From: JALORV01 sp963754065
GTDB lineage: Bacteria > Pseudomonadota > Gammaproteobacteria > Burkholderiales > Burkholderiaceae_F
NCBI GenBank assembly: GCA_963754065.1
Contig: CAVWFH010000001.1
Span: 40,125 to 104,124, forward strand
Length of the DNA stretch: 64,000 nucleotides
Reading direction: 5' to 3'
This document shows positions 48,742 through 57,929 of this stretch, piece by piece; the first letter of the stretch is position 1; each line of letters begins with the position of its first letter. The notes under the pieces are model-generated. The model was not told the origin of the DNA and did no database searches. It saw nothing but the letters and a program-made list of their open reading frames with translations. A program made the position numbers and the translations under genes.

Positions 48742-49536
48742 ATGTTCCCGTTAAGTCTTCAACTGCGCCAAGCGCTTGCGATCGCGCTTGCCACGATCAT
48801 CGCCTTGCCGCAAGCGGTCTTCGCACAGGCGCCCGCCAAGCCATCGCCGGTGGCGATATCGCAGCAGAAGGTGGAACTGCTATTCGTTCAGAATTCGAGC
48901 GGCATCGAATACGACAAGACCAAGGGCACGCTGCGAATGAAGAATATCGGCCGCTCGACGCTCTTCTTCACTGACCGGCCGGTGCGCATGGCCGGCCACT
49001 ACCACACGCGTGACGAGTTCCTGCCGTTGTGGAGCGAAGGCCCGGACAGCTTCGCCAAGAACCCGCCGAATGCGACGCTCTCGATGCTGGAAGTCGGAAA
49101 AGCCGACCTGCAAAACGCGGTCATCAACCTGAAGAACCCGCGCATGCAGGGCAAAGACCTGCTGTACGACATCACGATTATCGAGGGCACTGTGCCGCAG
49201 TCGGCGGGCGACGCCGTGCTGTTCATCGACATCCTGGGCTTCTGGCGCCGGAACATCCGGCGCGTGGCGGTCATCGGGACCGCGGCGGCGGTGACGACTG
49301 CGGCGGTGGCGACCTCGAGCGCCGAGGCATCGGCCGCGGCGGCGCGGGCCGCCGCACCGCCCCAACCTCCCGCGACAGTGAACGTACAGGTCACGGAGAA
49401 GCCGGCCGCGCCGGCGCCGCAGTCGGCGACTACGCAGAAGCTTGAGCAGCTCAAGGCCTTGCAGAAGGAAGGTCTCATCTCTGAGGCCCAGTATCAGAAG
49501 GCGTCGCAGCAGGTCCTCAACGAAATGGTGCGATAG
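48742..49536 (+). CDS. Exported protein, second of three tandem paralogues, with SHOCT-like tail
   Basis: This 264-residue protein has a cleavable signal peptide (IALATIIALPQAVFAQA) and GAGGAGG before the ATG. It repeats the core of the previous gene: VELLFVQNSS, TLRMKNI, TLFFTDRPVRMAGHY, NPPNATLSMLEV, DLLYDITIIEGTVP and AVLFIDI. After it come an Ala/Thr/Pro-rich linker and a C-terminal helical segment, KLEQLKALQKEGLISEAQYQ, resembling the short SHOCT domain. Function unknown; the tail suggests self-association or tethering. Confidence 0.82.
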   Translation: MFPLSLQLRQALAIALATIIALPQAVFAQAPAKPSPVAISQQKVELLFVQNSSGIEYDKTKGTLRMKNIGRSTLFFTDRPVRMAGHYHTRDEFLPLWSEGPDSFAKNPPNATLSMLEVGKADLQNAVINLKNPRMQGKDLLYDITIIEGTVPQSAGDAVLFIDILGFWRRNIRRVAVIGTAAAVTTAAVATSSAEASAAAARAAAPPQPPATVNVQVTEKPAAPAPQSATTQKLEQLKALQKEGLISEAQYQKASQQVLNEMVR

Positions 49537-49616
49537 GAACGCTCCGTCAGATCCAGACCCTACTGGACGACTGTCGTCGGCACTGTGCGGCCACGAAAAC
49601 TTGAAGGGAATTGACC

Positions 49617-50426
49617 ATGAAACCTCTCTTGCGGTCGCTCGTGTCCACCCTGTGCTTCGCGACCGCGACGGCGCTGATCACGCCGCTGGCGACAGCAGCG
49701 GAAGTGCCCGCGGCAGCGCCAGTGATGGCACAACTGCTGTTCGTGCAGAACGCCGCGGGCGTGGAGGTGGGTGCCGGTGGTCGGACGCTGACGCTCAAGG
49801 GCGTGAGCCCGACCACGCTCTTCTTTTCGGACCGCCCAGTGCGTATTGCCGGCCACTACCGCACTGAGGAGTACCTGCAGTTCTGGAAGGGCGGCCCGGA
49901 CAGTTTCCTGAAGGACCCGCCGAACGCCACGCTCTCGGTGTTTGAGAAGGGTAAGGACGAGCTTGCCGACGTCGTGGTGACGCTGCGCAACCCGCGCGTG
50001 AGCGGAAGCGACCTGACTTACGACATTACAGTCGTCGCTGGAGCGTTGCCGAAGCCGGGTAACGGTCCGGCATCGCTCTTCATCGACATCATCGGCTTGC
50101 CGTTCACGCCGCTCTCATTCGCGGGTGTTGCGAGACGCACGGCCTATCGTACGGTGGTGTGGGGCAGTGCCGCGGCCGCGTCGACGGCGACTGCAGCGGC
50201 CTACTACCACCCGCCGGCCCCCGCGCCGGTGTATTACACGACGCCGGTGCCCATCGTAAACGTGACCGAAACGGTACAGGCACCCCCGGCACCTGCAGTG
50301 AGCAGCAGCCAGGCGGCGGCAGTACAGAAGTTGAAGGAACTGAAGTCGCTGCAAAGCCAGAATCTGATCACCGAGGCCCAATACCAGGCGGAGTCGCAGA
50401 AGCTGCTGCAGCAGATCGTTCAGTGA
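49617..50426 (+). CDS. Exported protein, third of three tandem paralogues, with SHOCT-like tail
   Basis: This 269-residue protein has a signal peptide (FATATALITPLATAA). The core is closest to the second copy: AQLLFVQNAAGVEV, TLTLKGV, TLFFSDRPVRIAGHY, DPPNATLSVFEK, DLTYDITVVAGALP and ASLFIDI. A Pro/Tyr-rich linker (YYHPPAPAPVYYTTP) leads to a SHOCT-like end, KLKELKSLQSQNLITEAQYQ. The ATG at 49617 is preferred over a TTG 6 bp upstream. The three genes arose by local duplication and are probably co-transcribed. Confidence 0.82.
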   Translation: MKPLLRSLVSTLCFATATALITPLATAAEVPAAAPVMAQLLFVQNAAGVEVGAGGRTLTLKGVSPTTLFFSDRPVRIAGHYRTEEYLQFWKGGPDSFLKDPPNATLSVFEKGKDELADVVVTLRNPRVSGSDLTYDITVVAGALPKPGNGPASLFIDIIGLPFTPLSFAGVARRTAYRTVVWGSAAAASTATAAAYYHPPAPAPVYYTTPVPIVNVTETVQAPPAPAVSSSQAAAVQKLKELKSLQSQNLITEAQYQAESQKLLQQIVQ

Positions 50427-50696
50427 CGTATGCCTCGCGCGGACACGGTCCAACGGGTCAGGCTTCGCCCGATCCGCTTTCTCGCTGCAGCAATCTGCAA
50501 TTTGCGTCAGAGGTGTAGCCGGTCGACTGACGATGCAAAGGCGAGGTCTTTGAGTATCGTGACCGGCGCTTTTGCATCGATCCGGAGCGGCAACATTCCT
50601 GAAGAACGACGAGTGTGTAACCTCGCGTTTAACGTGGGATCACAACGTGTCTTGCCTCAAGTACTTTCAAGCTAACGCAACGCGGGAGTCGCAGTC

Positions 50697-53390
50697 ATGA
50701 GTTCACGCCGCTACGCAACCCCCTTCGTGGTCCTTGCGCTCGTAACGCTCAGCGCCTGCCAGAAGAAGGAGCCCGAACCGCCCGCCCCGGCAAAGTCCGT
50801 CGTCGACGAGGCGGCCAAGAAGTCGGCAGCGGCACCCACCGAGCAGGCGGCGGCACTGACGTCTGCGTCGCAGCCGAATCCCGATCGCAACGCGTACTTC
50901 GGTGAGACGCACCTTCACACCAGCTGGTCGGTCGACGCGTGGGTGATGGGCAACCGCATCGCCGGCCCGGCCGACGCCTATAAGTACGCGCAGGGCGAGA
51001 CCATCAAGCACCCGATGGGCTTTGACATCAAGATCGACACGCCACTCGACTTTATGGGCGTGACCGACCACTCGGAGTACGTCGGCGTCACCAAGCAGGC
51101 CAACACTCCGGGGTCCTACGTGAGCAAGCTGCCCGCGGCGCAGCCGATGATCATGAAGGATCCGACCAGCCAGGAAGAACAGAACCGGGTCTTCTCGTAC
51201 CTGCTCAAGCTCAATTCGGGCGCGCCGGTGAAGGCGCTCATGGACCCGAAGATCACGGCCACGGTATGGAAGGAAAACGTGCAGATCGCCGACGAGCAGA
51301 ACAAGCCCGGCAAGTTCACCGCGTTCTGCTCCTACGAGTGGACCTCTATGCCGGACAACCGCAACATGCACCGCAACGTCTTCTTCCGAGACTGCGCGAA
51401 GGTGCCGGACTATCCCTTCAGCTCGCTTGAATCCACGCTCCCCACGGAACTGTGGAACTGGATGGACGCCCAGCGCAAGGCGGGCAACGATCTGCTCGCC
51501 ATCTCGCATAACGCCAACGTCAGCGACGGCTGGATGTTCCCGGTCGACGTCGACAACACTACCGGGCGGCCGATCGACGCCGCCTGGGCGGCCGCGCGCG
51601 ACCGCAACGAGCGTCTCACCGAGATCAAGCAGGGCAAGGGGCAATCGGAAACGCATCCGCTGCTGTCGCCCAACGACGAGTTCGCCAACTACGAGCTGTT
51701 CCAGGCCATCCTCGGCCTGCCGGCGGACGTCGGCCGCATCGACCGCATCACGGGCAGCTTCGTGCGCCAGGCACTGAAGGACGGCATCGCAATGCAGGAC
51801 ACGCGAGGCTACAACCCGTACAAGCAGGGAATGGCCGGCGGCTCGGATTCGCACAACAGCGCCAGCCCGTATCGCCAGGACAACTTCTTCGGCCTGCACG
51901 CCGACGCCGATGGCACGGTCGAGCGGCGCTTTGCCGGCGTGCTGATCGGCGGCACGATGGACGTGCGGCTGGAGAATCCCGGCGGACTGACCGGTGTGTG
52001 GGCCGAGGAGAACACCCGCGCGTCGCTGTGGGACGCGATGTACCGCAAGGAGACCTTCGGCGTCAGTGGCCCGCGCATCAAGGTGCGCCTGTTCGGCGGC
52101 TGGGGCTACGACAAGAGCGTCCTGGACGCGCGCGACTGGGTCAAGCAGTCCTACGCCGGCGGCGTGCCGATGGGCGCCGACCTGCCTGCGATGCCTTCGG
52201 GCGGCAAGGGCACGGCGCCGCGCTTCGTTGTCTGGGCGGCGAAGGATCCGACCTCGGGTAACCTCGACCGCATCCAGGTCGTCAAGGGCTGGACGCAGAA
52301 CGGCCAGAGCTTCGAGAAGGTCTTCGACGTCGTATGGGCAGGCGACCGCAAGCCCGACAAGTGGTCCGGCCGCGTGCCTGCCATCCGCAGTACGGTGGAC
52401 CTGGACAAGGCCACCTACACCAATGACGTTGGCGCGGCCGAGCTGAAGGCAGTGTGGTCCGACCCGGAGTTCGATGCGAGCCTCCACGCGTTCTATTACG
52501 TGCGCGTGCTGGAGATCCCGACCCCGCGCTGGACGCTGATCCAGGCAGTGAAGGCCGGGCTGCCGCCGCCCGACGTCGTGCCACTCACTGGGCAGGAACG
52601 TGCCTGGACCACGCCGATCTGGTACACGCCGTCGGCCCAATCGCGCAAGCTGGCCTCGGCGGCCACGACCGTCGCCGACCTGCAGAAGAAGGGCGCAACC
52701 GCGCTGAACGACGCGCAGCTGAAGGCGCTCATCGTCGGCAAGGCCATCTGGCTGCGCAACAACGTGACCGGCGAGCAGTTCTTCCAGCCGTTCACGGCCG
52801 AAGGGCAGACGACCGTGCTGCGCGTCGGAACAGGCGCCGTCTTCCCGAGCGCGTTCGGTAACGTCGAGCGCGGCAGCTACGAGGGAACGACCACCGCCTA
52901 CCGCATCGAGGGCGGCAGGCTCGTCATCCCCGTGGCGCAGGACCCGTATGCGTTCGCCTTCTACAAGGTCGGCGACACCTACTACGCCGCGCGCAGCAAC
53001 GAGTTCGGCCATGTCAACTACGAGATCGTGCCTGCGCCGCAGATCGCCGCCAATCCGTTGACGGCGCTGTCCAACCAGTTCTCGCTCGAACTCAAGCTGA
53101 CCGAAGAGCAGAAGAAGCAGATCGTTCCGATCCTGCAGGCCGAGCTCAAGCAGCTCGGCGCGCTGAAGACCGATACCAAGCTCAGCGGTGTGCAGAAGGT
53201 CGAGGCCCTGCGCAAGCTCGGTGTGTCCTTCGACGAGCAGATCTCGCCGCTGCTCAACCCGGAGCAGCAGAAGAGGTTCCAGGAAATACGTGTACAGATG
53301 CGTCGACGAATCCTCGAGGAGGCGGCCAGCCAGGGGGTGCAGAAGGCGAAAGTGGCCGTAGAAGCGTGGTTCGCCAACACGAAGAAGTAG
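50697..53390 (+). CDS. DUF3604 family lipoprotein
   Basis: This 897-residue protein has a lipoprotein signal (LALVTLSAC). DUF3604 features run through most of it: NAYFGETHLHTSWSVDAWV and FMGVTDHSEYVGV (PHP-like metal-binding histidines), FCSYEWTSMPDNRNMHRNV, LAISHNANVSDGWMFP, GGSDSHNSASPYRQDNFFG, and RIKVRLFGGWGY. Residues about 780-897 add a helical, charged segment (LTEEQKKQIVPILQ, LLNPEQQKRFQEIRVQMRR) resembling Spy/CpxP-like periplasmic helices. It is probably a metal-dependent envelope hydrolase; substrate unknown. A 270-bp gap upstream holds GGAC-ACG-GTCC at 50441-50451, loosely like the palindrome at 47528. Confidence 0.88.
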   Translation: MSSRRYATPFVVLALVTLSACQKKEPEPPAPAKSVVDEAAKKSAAAPTEQAAALTSASQPNPDRNAYFGETHLHTSWSVDAWVMGNRIAGPADAYKYAQGETIKHPMGFDIKIDTPLDFMGVTDHSEYVGVTKQANTPGSYVSKLPAAQPMIMKDPTSQEEQNRVFSYLLKLNSGAPVKALMDPKITATVWKENVQIADEQNKPGKFTAFCSYEWTSMPDNRNMHRNVFFRDCAKVPDYPFSSLESTLPTELWNWMDAQRKAGNDLLAISHNANVSDGWMFPVDVDNTTGRPIDAAWAAARDRNERLTEIKQGKGQSETHPLLSPNDEFANYELFQAILGLPADVGRIDRITGSFVRQALKDGIAMQDTRGYNPYKQGMAGGSDSHNSASPYRQDNFFGLHADADGTVERRFAGVLIGGTMDVRLENPGGLTGVWAEENTRASLWDAMYRKETFGVSGPRIKVRLFGGWGYDKSVLDARDWVKQSYAGGVPMGADLPAMPSGGKGTAPRFVVWAAKDPTSGNLDRIQVVKGWTQNGQSFEKVFDVVWAGDRKPDKWSGRVPAIRSTVDLDKATYTNDVGAAELKAVWSDPEFDASLHAFYYVRVLEIPTPRWTLIQAVKAGLPPPDVVPLTGQERAWTTPIWYTPSAQSRKLASAATTVADLQKKGATALNDAQLKALIVGKAIWLRNNVTGEQFFQPFTAEGQTTVLRVGTGAVFPSAFGNVERGSYEGTTTAYRIEGGRLVIPVAQDPYAFAFYKVGDTYYAARSNEFGHVNYEIVPAPQIAANPLTALSNQFSLELKLTEEQKKQIVPILQAELKQLGALKTDTKLSGVQKVEALRKLGVSFDEQISPLLNPEQQKRFQEIRVQMRRRILEEAASQGVQKAKVAVEAWFANTKK

Positions 53391-53392
53391 CT

Positions 53393-54530
53393 GTGCAGGC
53401 TGCAGCGCGAGCCGCTGGCTATCCGGCGAACCTGGAGCGGCGGGCGACACGGGCGTTGTTAGCAGCACTGCTGCTGGCGGTGAGCACCGCGGCTGCGGCA
53501 TGTCCCATTTGTATGGGTGCGGGCCAGCCGACCAAGGCACACGAACTGGCCAGCGCGCAGCAGGCGGTGATGGCGGTCCCGACGGCCGATGCGAGCCGGT
53601 TCCTTGTCATCGAAGTCGTCCATGGCGACCGGCCTTCGGGCACGACGGTGGAAGGTGGATATCCCCGCCGCGCTTCCACGGCGGAAGAGAATGTGCCGAA
53701 AAGCAAGGCGCTGCTGCTCGTGCGAAACGATCCGTTCCCGACGTGGGCCATCCTCGGGGCGATCGGAAAAGAGCAGTCGGGCTGGCTGCGCAAGTTCGCC
53801 GCTGGAAAGCACTCCGAGGACATGAGCGCTGAGGACTGGCGAGCCCGCATTAGGCTCGTGCTGCCCTATCTCGAGAACTCAGACCCGCTGGTCGCCGAGC
53901 TCGCCTACGGCGAGCTTGCTGCCGCGCCGTATGCCGTGATGCGAACGGCGAAGCCGCAGCTCGACGCGCGTGCCATTCGCGCGTGGCTCGCGGAACCGCA
54001 GCTTGCCGCGCGGCATCGGCTTTACCTCCTGTTGCTGGGGTTTGCCGGCAATGCGGACGACGCCGACGTCCTCGATAAGCGCCTGGAAGCAGCATGGAAA
54101 GCGGGCGATGCGACGAACCTGGCCTCGATGCTCGCCGCAGACCTCGAACTTCGAGGTCGCAGCCCGCATGACGTGGATCGACGAGAAGTACCTGGGCGAC
54201 CGCGCGCGCTCGGGGCCCGAGATCTCGGCGGCACTGCTGGCACTTTCCGTACATGGCAATGCGAGCGGCGTGATCCCGCGCGAGCGAGTGATCCAGTCGT
54301 ACCGGAAGTTCATCAAGGAGCACCCGGAGATCTCCGGAAACGTGGCACCGGACCTGGCAGCCTGGCAGTACTGGGACGCGGTGCCGGCGTACACAGCACT
54401 GATGAAATCCGACGTTCGGCAGCAGTTACCGTCCCGGCTGGCGACGCTCGCGTACCTGCGGCAAAGTCCCTCCGCCGAGGCGCGTGAGTTCGCACTTCGG
54501 ACCCCGGCGTTGCCGGGGACGCGCCAGTAA
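53393..54530 (+). pseudogene. Exported CPICMG-motif protein of unknown function; one frameshift
   Basis: A signal peptide (LLAALLLAVSTAAA) leads to ACPICMGAGQPTKAHELASA, a Cys-pair motif like metal or redox sites. The following region has FLVIEVVHGDRP, AEENVPKSKALLLVRND, then helical repeats (LVAELAYGELAAAPY, HRLYLLLLGFAG). The frame then shifts near 54150-54160 and continues MTWIDEKYLGDRAR, LLALSVHGNASG, and LRQSPSAEAREFALRTP, giving about 378 residues when repaired. The break coincides with an 8-bp hairpin GACCTCGA-act-TCGAGGTC (54140-54158), prone to sequencing or replication error. It starts 2 bp after DUF3604, so the two are coupled. Confidence 0.72.
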
Positions 54531-54604
54531 TCTCCGTCTTCTCCCGAAACCATCGCGCAGTCCGGGCGCGGTTCTGTCAGCACTGCAGCGTCTCTTCCCC
54601 CCAC

Positions 54605-55519
54605 ATGAAGCACCTTTTGCGCGAGCCACTGCTTCACTTCCTGCTGCTCGGCGGAGCGCTGTTCGGCGTGTACGCGCTGGCGCCCGACGCTCGGACCGGG
54701 CCTACGGCATCGAACGAGATCCGGCTGTCGCTCGACGAGATCTCCCAACTTACTCTGCTGCACCAGTCGCAGTGGCGCCGCCTGCCGACGCCGCAGGAGC
54801 TCCAGCGTCTGGTCGAGAACAAGGTCCAGCAGGAAATCCTTTACCGCGAAGCGCTTGCGATGGGCCTCGACAGGGACGACGAGATCGTCAAGCGGCGCAT
54901 GGCGCAGAAGATGCAGTTCCTGGCCGAGGATGTGGCCGCCGCGCGCGAGCCGGCGACGGAGGAGCTCAGGAGCTGGTTCGAGAAGAACAGCGCCAAGTTC
55001 GCGCAGCCGCCCCGCCTTAGCTTCCGCCATCTGTACTTCTCGCCCGATCGGCGCGGCGCCCGTGCACGAGACGATGCGCAGCAGGCGCTGGCGAAGCTCG
55101 CTGGTCAGCCAGTCGATGCGAAAGGCGCGATCGCGCTCGCCGACCCGTTTATGTTCCAGGAGTACTACCGCGACCGCGCGCCTGAGTTTCTCGGCAAGGA
55201 AATGGGGCCGCAGTTTGCATTGGCTGTCGCCAGACTCACACCAGGATCCTGGCAGGGGCCGATCGAGTCCGGCTTCGGCTGGCACCTGGTGTTCGTGGAC
55301 ACCGTGATTCCGGGCCGCGTCCCCGCCTTCGAGGAAGTCGAGGCCGACGTCAGGACCGCGTGGCTCGGCGAACAGAAGACGCTGGCCTGGGAGAAGGCCT
55401 ACAAGGAACTGCGTGCGAAGTACACGGTGCTGCTGCCGGCGCCGCCAGAGTCCTCTGCCGCCCCGTCGTCTTCGCAAGTAACGAAGGCGCCCGCAACATC
55501 AGGCCCTGTCTCGAAATGA
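54605..55519 (+). CDS. Membrane-anchored parvulin-type peptidyl-prolyl isomerase
   Basis: This 304-residue protein has one N-terminal anchor (LLHFLLLGGALFGVYAL), a SurA/PpiD-like N-domain (LVENKVQQEILYREALAMGL, RRMAQKMQFLAED) and a divergent rotamase domain (RLSFRHLYFS, GPIESGFGWHLVFVD). The Pro/Ser-rich tail is low complexity. It would assist folding of exported proteins, plausibly those encoded beside it. It overlaps the next gene by 4 bp. Confidence 0.88.
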   Translation: MKHLLREPLLHFLLLGGALFGVYALAPDARTGPTASNEIRLSLDEISQLTLLHQSQWRRLPTPQELQRLVENKVQQEILYREALAMGLDRDDEIVKRRMAQKMQFLAEDVAAAREPATEELRSWFEKNSAKFAQPPRLSFRHLYFSPDRRGARARDDAQQALAKLAGQPVDAKGAIALADPFMFQEYYRDRAPEFLGKEMGPQFALAVARLTPGSWQGPIESGFGWHLVFVDTVIPGRVPAFEEVEADVRTAWLGEQKTLAWEKAYKELRAKYTVLLPAPPESSAAPSSSQVTKAPATSGPVSK

Positions 55520-56538
55520 TCGGCGTGCGCCGCATCGTCGGATTCGCCGCAGCGGTGCTGCTCGTCCTGCTGGCCGGACTGCCCGCGGCGAGCGCTCACG
55601 AGTCGCGGCCGGCCTATCTCGAGATCAAGGAGATGGCTCCCGGCCAATACGAGCTGCTCTGGCGCACGCCGGTGCTGGCGGGTGCGCGCCTGCCTTTGGT
55701 GCTGACGCTGCCCGATGGTGTGACGAACCTGAAGCCGCCGGTCATGCAAGAGCTCACCGACTCGCTCGTCGAGCGCCGGTGGCTCGACGGCGGGCCGAAC
55801 GGACTGGCCGGTAAGCGCATCGAGATCAAGGGCCTGCAATTCACGATCACCGATGCCCTGGTGCGCGTCGAACTGCTGGACGGCCGAACGGTGCAGACCA
55901 TCGTGCGCCCTTCGAAACCGTGGGTCGAGATTGCCGCCACTCAGGCGTGGTGGGAGGTGATGGGAACCTACGTCGTCGAGGGCGTCCGGCACATCCTGTT
56001 CGGTGCTGATCACCTGCTGTTCGTGCTGGGCCTGCTGCTGATCGTCGGCAACCGGTGGATGCTGGTCAAGACGATCACCGCCTTTACCGTCGCCCACAGC
56101 ATCACGCTCGCGATCGCCACCCTCGGCGTCGCCGATGTCCCGGCGTTGCCGCTGAATGCTGCAATTGCCTTGAGCATCCTATTCCTTGGCCCGGAGATCG
56201 TGCGCGTCTGGCGCGGAGAGACGAGCTTCACGATCCGTCACCCATGGGTGGTGGCGTTTGCGTTCGGGCTTCTGCACGGATTCGGTTTCGCCACGGCCTT
56301 GACGAGCGCCGGCCTGCCGCGGCAGGACCTGCCGCTGGCGCTGCTGTCCTTCAACGTCGGCGTCGAACTGGGGCAGCTCGGTTTCGTGGCTTTGATACTG
56401 GCGATGATCGGTTCTTTCCGCGTGCTGGAAGTTCGTTGGCCGCGCTGGGTGCAGATGCTTCCCGGGTATGCGGTCGGAACTCTGGGTGCGTTCTGGACAA
56501 TCCAGCGCACAGCGTTGTTGATTGCAGCGCTGCGATGA
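55516..56538 (+). CDS. HupE/UreJ_2-family membrane protein
   Basis: This 340-residue protein has a signal sequence, a periplasmic domain of about 140 residues (HESRPAYLEIKEMAPGQYEL, LTLPDGVTNLKPPVMQEL) and a C-terminal membrane domain. The latter has VEGVRHILFGADHLLFVLGL (H-x4-D-H, as in HupE metal motifs), ITAFTVAHSITLA and FGLLHGFGFATAL. HupE-type proteins are proposed nickel/cobalt carriers; for this long form transport is not proven. Its ATG overlaps the isomerase stop. Confidence 0.87.
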   Translation: MIGVRRIVGFAAAVLLVLLAGLPAASAHESRPAYLEIKEMAPGQYELLWRTPVLAGARLPLVLTLPDGVTNLKPPVMQELTDSLVERRWLDGGPNGLAGKRIEIKGLQFTITDALVRVELLDGRTVQTIVRPSKPWVEIAATQAWWEVMGTYVVEGVRHILFGADHLLFVLGLLLIVGNRWMLVKTITAFTVAHSITLAIATLGVADVPALPLNAAIALSILFLGPEIVRVWRGETSFTIRHPWVVAFAFGLLHGFGFATALTSAGLPRQDLPLALLSFNVGVELGQLGFVALILAMIGSFRVLEVRWPRWVQMLPGYAVGTLGAFWTIQRTALLIAALR

Positions 56539-57137
56539 AGAACGCACCCGTGCATCGTTCGATTCTTGCTGTCGCGTTGCTGGCGGCTGTCTGGACGCGG
56601 TCGGCCCTGGGCCACGGCTTGCAGGGGGAAGCGGGCGGATTTCTCACTGGCCTGCTGCACCCGCTGTCCGGTGCAGACCACGTGCTCGCGATGGTGGCCG
56701 TCGGCTTGTGGGGTGCTCAGCTTGGCGCGCCGGCGATCTGGGTGCTGCCGGTGGCGTTTCCGCTGGTCATGGCGATGGGCGGCATGCTTGGATTCCTCGG
56801 CGTGCCGATTCCGGGAGTCGAATACGGGATAGCGGCGTCGGCCATTGTGCTCGGAGCCGCAGTTGCCTTCGAGGTGCGGCCTGCGCCGGTCATCGCGGCA
56901 CTCGTCGTCGGATGCTTCGCGATCTTCCACGGCCATGCGCACGGTACAGAACTCCCGGCAGGCCAGAGTGCGCTGCTCTACAGCATGGGTTTTGTCATCG
57001 CGACCGGCTGCCTGCATGCGGTGGGCATCGGCATCGGCACCGTCCACCGCCGCACGTGGGGGCGGCAGTTGTTGCGTGGCGCGGGTATGGTGGTCGCAGC
57101 AGGAGGCGTCTTCTTCCTTTGGAGGGCAGTCGCATGA
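56535..57137 (+). CDS. HupE/UreJ-family nickel transporter-like protein
   Basis: This 200-residue membrane protein has a signal sequence (LAVALLAAVWTRSALG), then GFLTGLLHPLSGADHVLAMV. That is the HupE/UreJ signature H-P-L-x-G-x-D-H, which is essential for nickel transport in characterised members. FHGHAHGTELP is the second His motif. It overlaps both neighbours by 4 bp (ATGA). No hydrogenase or urease genes are adjacent, so its metal and purpose here are open. Confidence 0.9.
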   Translation: MKNAPVHRSILAVALLAAVWTRSALGHGLQGEAGGFLTGLLHPLSGADHVLAMVAVGLWGAQLGAPAIWVLPVAFPLVMAMGGMLGFLGVPIPGVEYGIAASAIVLGAAVAFEVRPAPVIAALVVGCFAIFHGHAHGTELPAGQSALLYSMGFVIATGCLHAVGIGIGTVHRRTWGRQLLRGAGMVVAAGGVFFLWRAVA

Positions 57138-57748
57138 AGCGCGCGATGCCCTTGCGGATGCACGATTGCAGCCTCGTCCTGCTCGCCATTGCACTGTGGT
57201 GCGGACCTGCCGACGCGCACCTCGATGCAACCGGCATGGGCCCGGTATACGACGGCCTTATGCACTTTCTGACCAGCCCCGAGGATCTGGTGCCTGCGCT
57301 GGCGTTGGCGCTACTGGCAGGGCTGCGGGGCGCTCAATACGGTCGGCGGGCGATGTTCACGCTGCCGGTAGCGTGGTTGCTGGGGAGCCTGTTTGGTTTG
57401 ACCGCGGCAACCGCTAGCGTTGGCGCGCTCGGGGCATCGTTCTGGTTCCTGCTGCTGGGGAGCCTGGTCGTGGCAGATGCGCAGCTCTCGCTGCGCTCGA
57501 TGACGGCGCTCGGCGCATTGCTCGGCCTTGTTCACGGCTATCTCAACGGAACGGGAATGGGGCTTTCCATATCGTCGGTCGCGGCAGCGCTCGGACTGGC
57601 TTCTGCAGTGTTCGTACTGGTCGTCCTCGTCGCCGCGCTAGTCGTTCGACTGCGCGCGTATTGGGCACGAATCGCCGTGCGTGTCGGCGGCAGCTGGATT
57701 GCCGCGAGCGGCCTGCTCATGCTCGGCTGGTCCATCCGCGGGGTCTAG
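57134..57748 (+). CDS. HupE-like membrane protein with degenerate metal motif
   Basis: This 204-residue protein has a signal sequence (LVLLAIALWCGPADA). The second-helix motif of HupE becomes GLMHFLTSPEDLVPALALAL, with Glu-Asp where HupE has Asp-His; LLGLVHGYLNGTGMG replaces the second His motif. It is a diverged paralogue of the previous gene, probably a non-transporting or altered-specificity partner. It is last in the operon, with a perfect hairpin on its stop codon. Confidence 0.8.
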   Translation: MKRAMPLRMHDCSLVLLAIALWCGPADAHLDATGMGPVYDGLMHFLTSPEDLVPALALALLAGLRGAQYGRRAMFTLPVAWLLGSLFGLTAATASVGALGASFWFLLLGSLVVADAQLSLRSMTALGALLGLVHGYLNGTGMGLSISSVAAALGLASAVFVLVVLVAALVVRLRAYWARIAVRVGGSWIAASGLLMLGWSIRGV

Positions 57749-57785
57749 TGCAGCGTCCATGCTCGTTTGAGCATGGACGCTGCAC
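57748..57785 (+). terminator. Perfect 17-bp inverted repeat at the end of the HupE operon
   Basis: GTGCAGCGTCCATGCTC (57748-57764) and GAGCATGGACGCTGCAC (57769-57785) form an uninterrupted 17-bp stem with loop GTTT, starting on the last base of the stop codon. No T-tract follows, so it is either an atypical terminator or an mRNA 3'-end stabiliser. Confidence 0.6.
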
Positions 57786-57929
57786 GGCGGCCGCCCTCCA
57801 ACGGCGGACGAATTCTGTCACCGCAATTGCCCGGCCACTGCTGGGCGCCGAGGCCATCCGAGCGCCTCGCGAGGACGGATAGACCTCCTTATCGCAACCC
57901 AGTCGACACACCCGGCTGAAACGCAACGG

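Noticed and set aside
50703..53540. A 945-codon open frame on the minus strand opposite the DUF3604 gene
   Set aside because: It is antisense to a gene with clear family motifs. In GC-rich genomes the frame opposite a real gene often stays open, and the translation is Arg/His/Leu-rich without domains.
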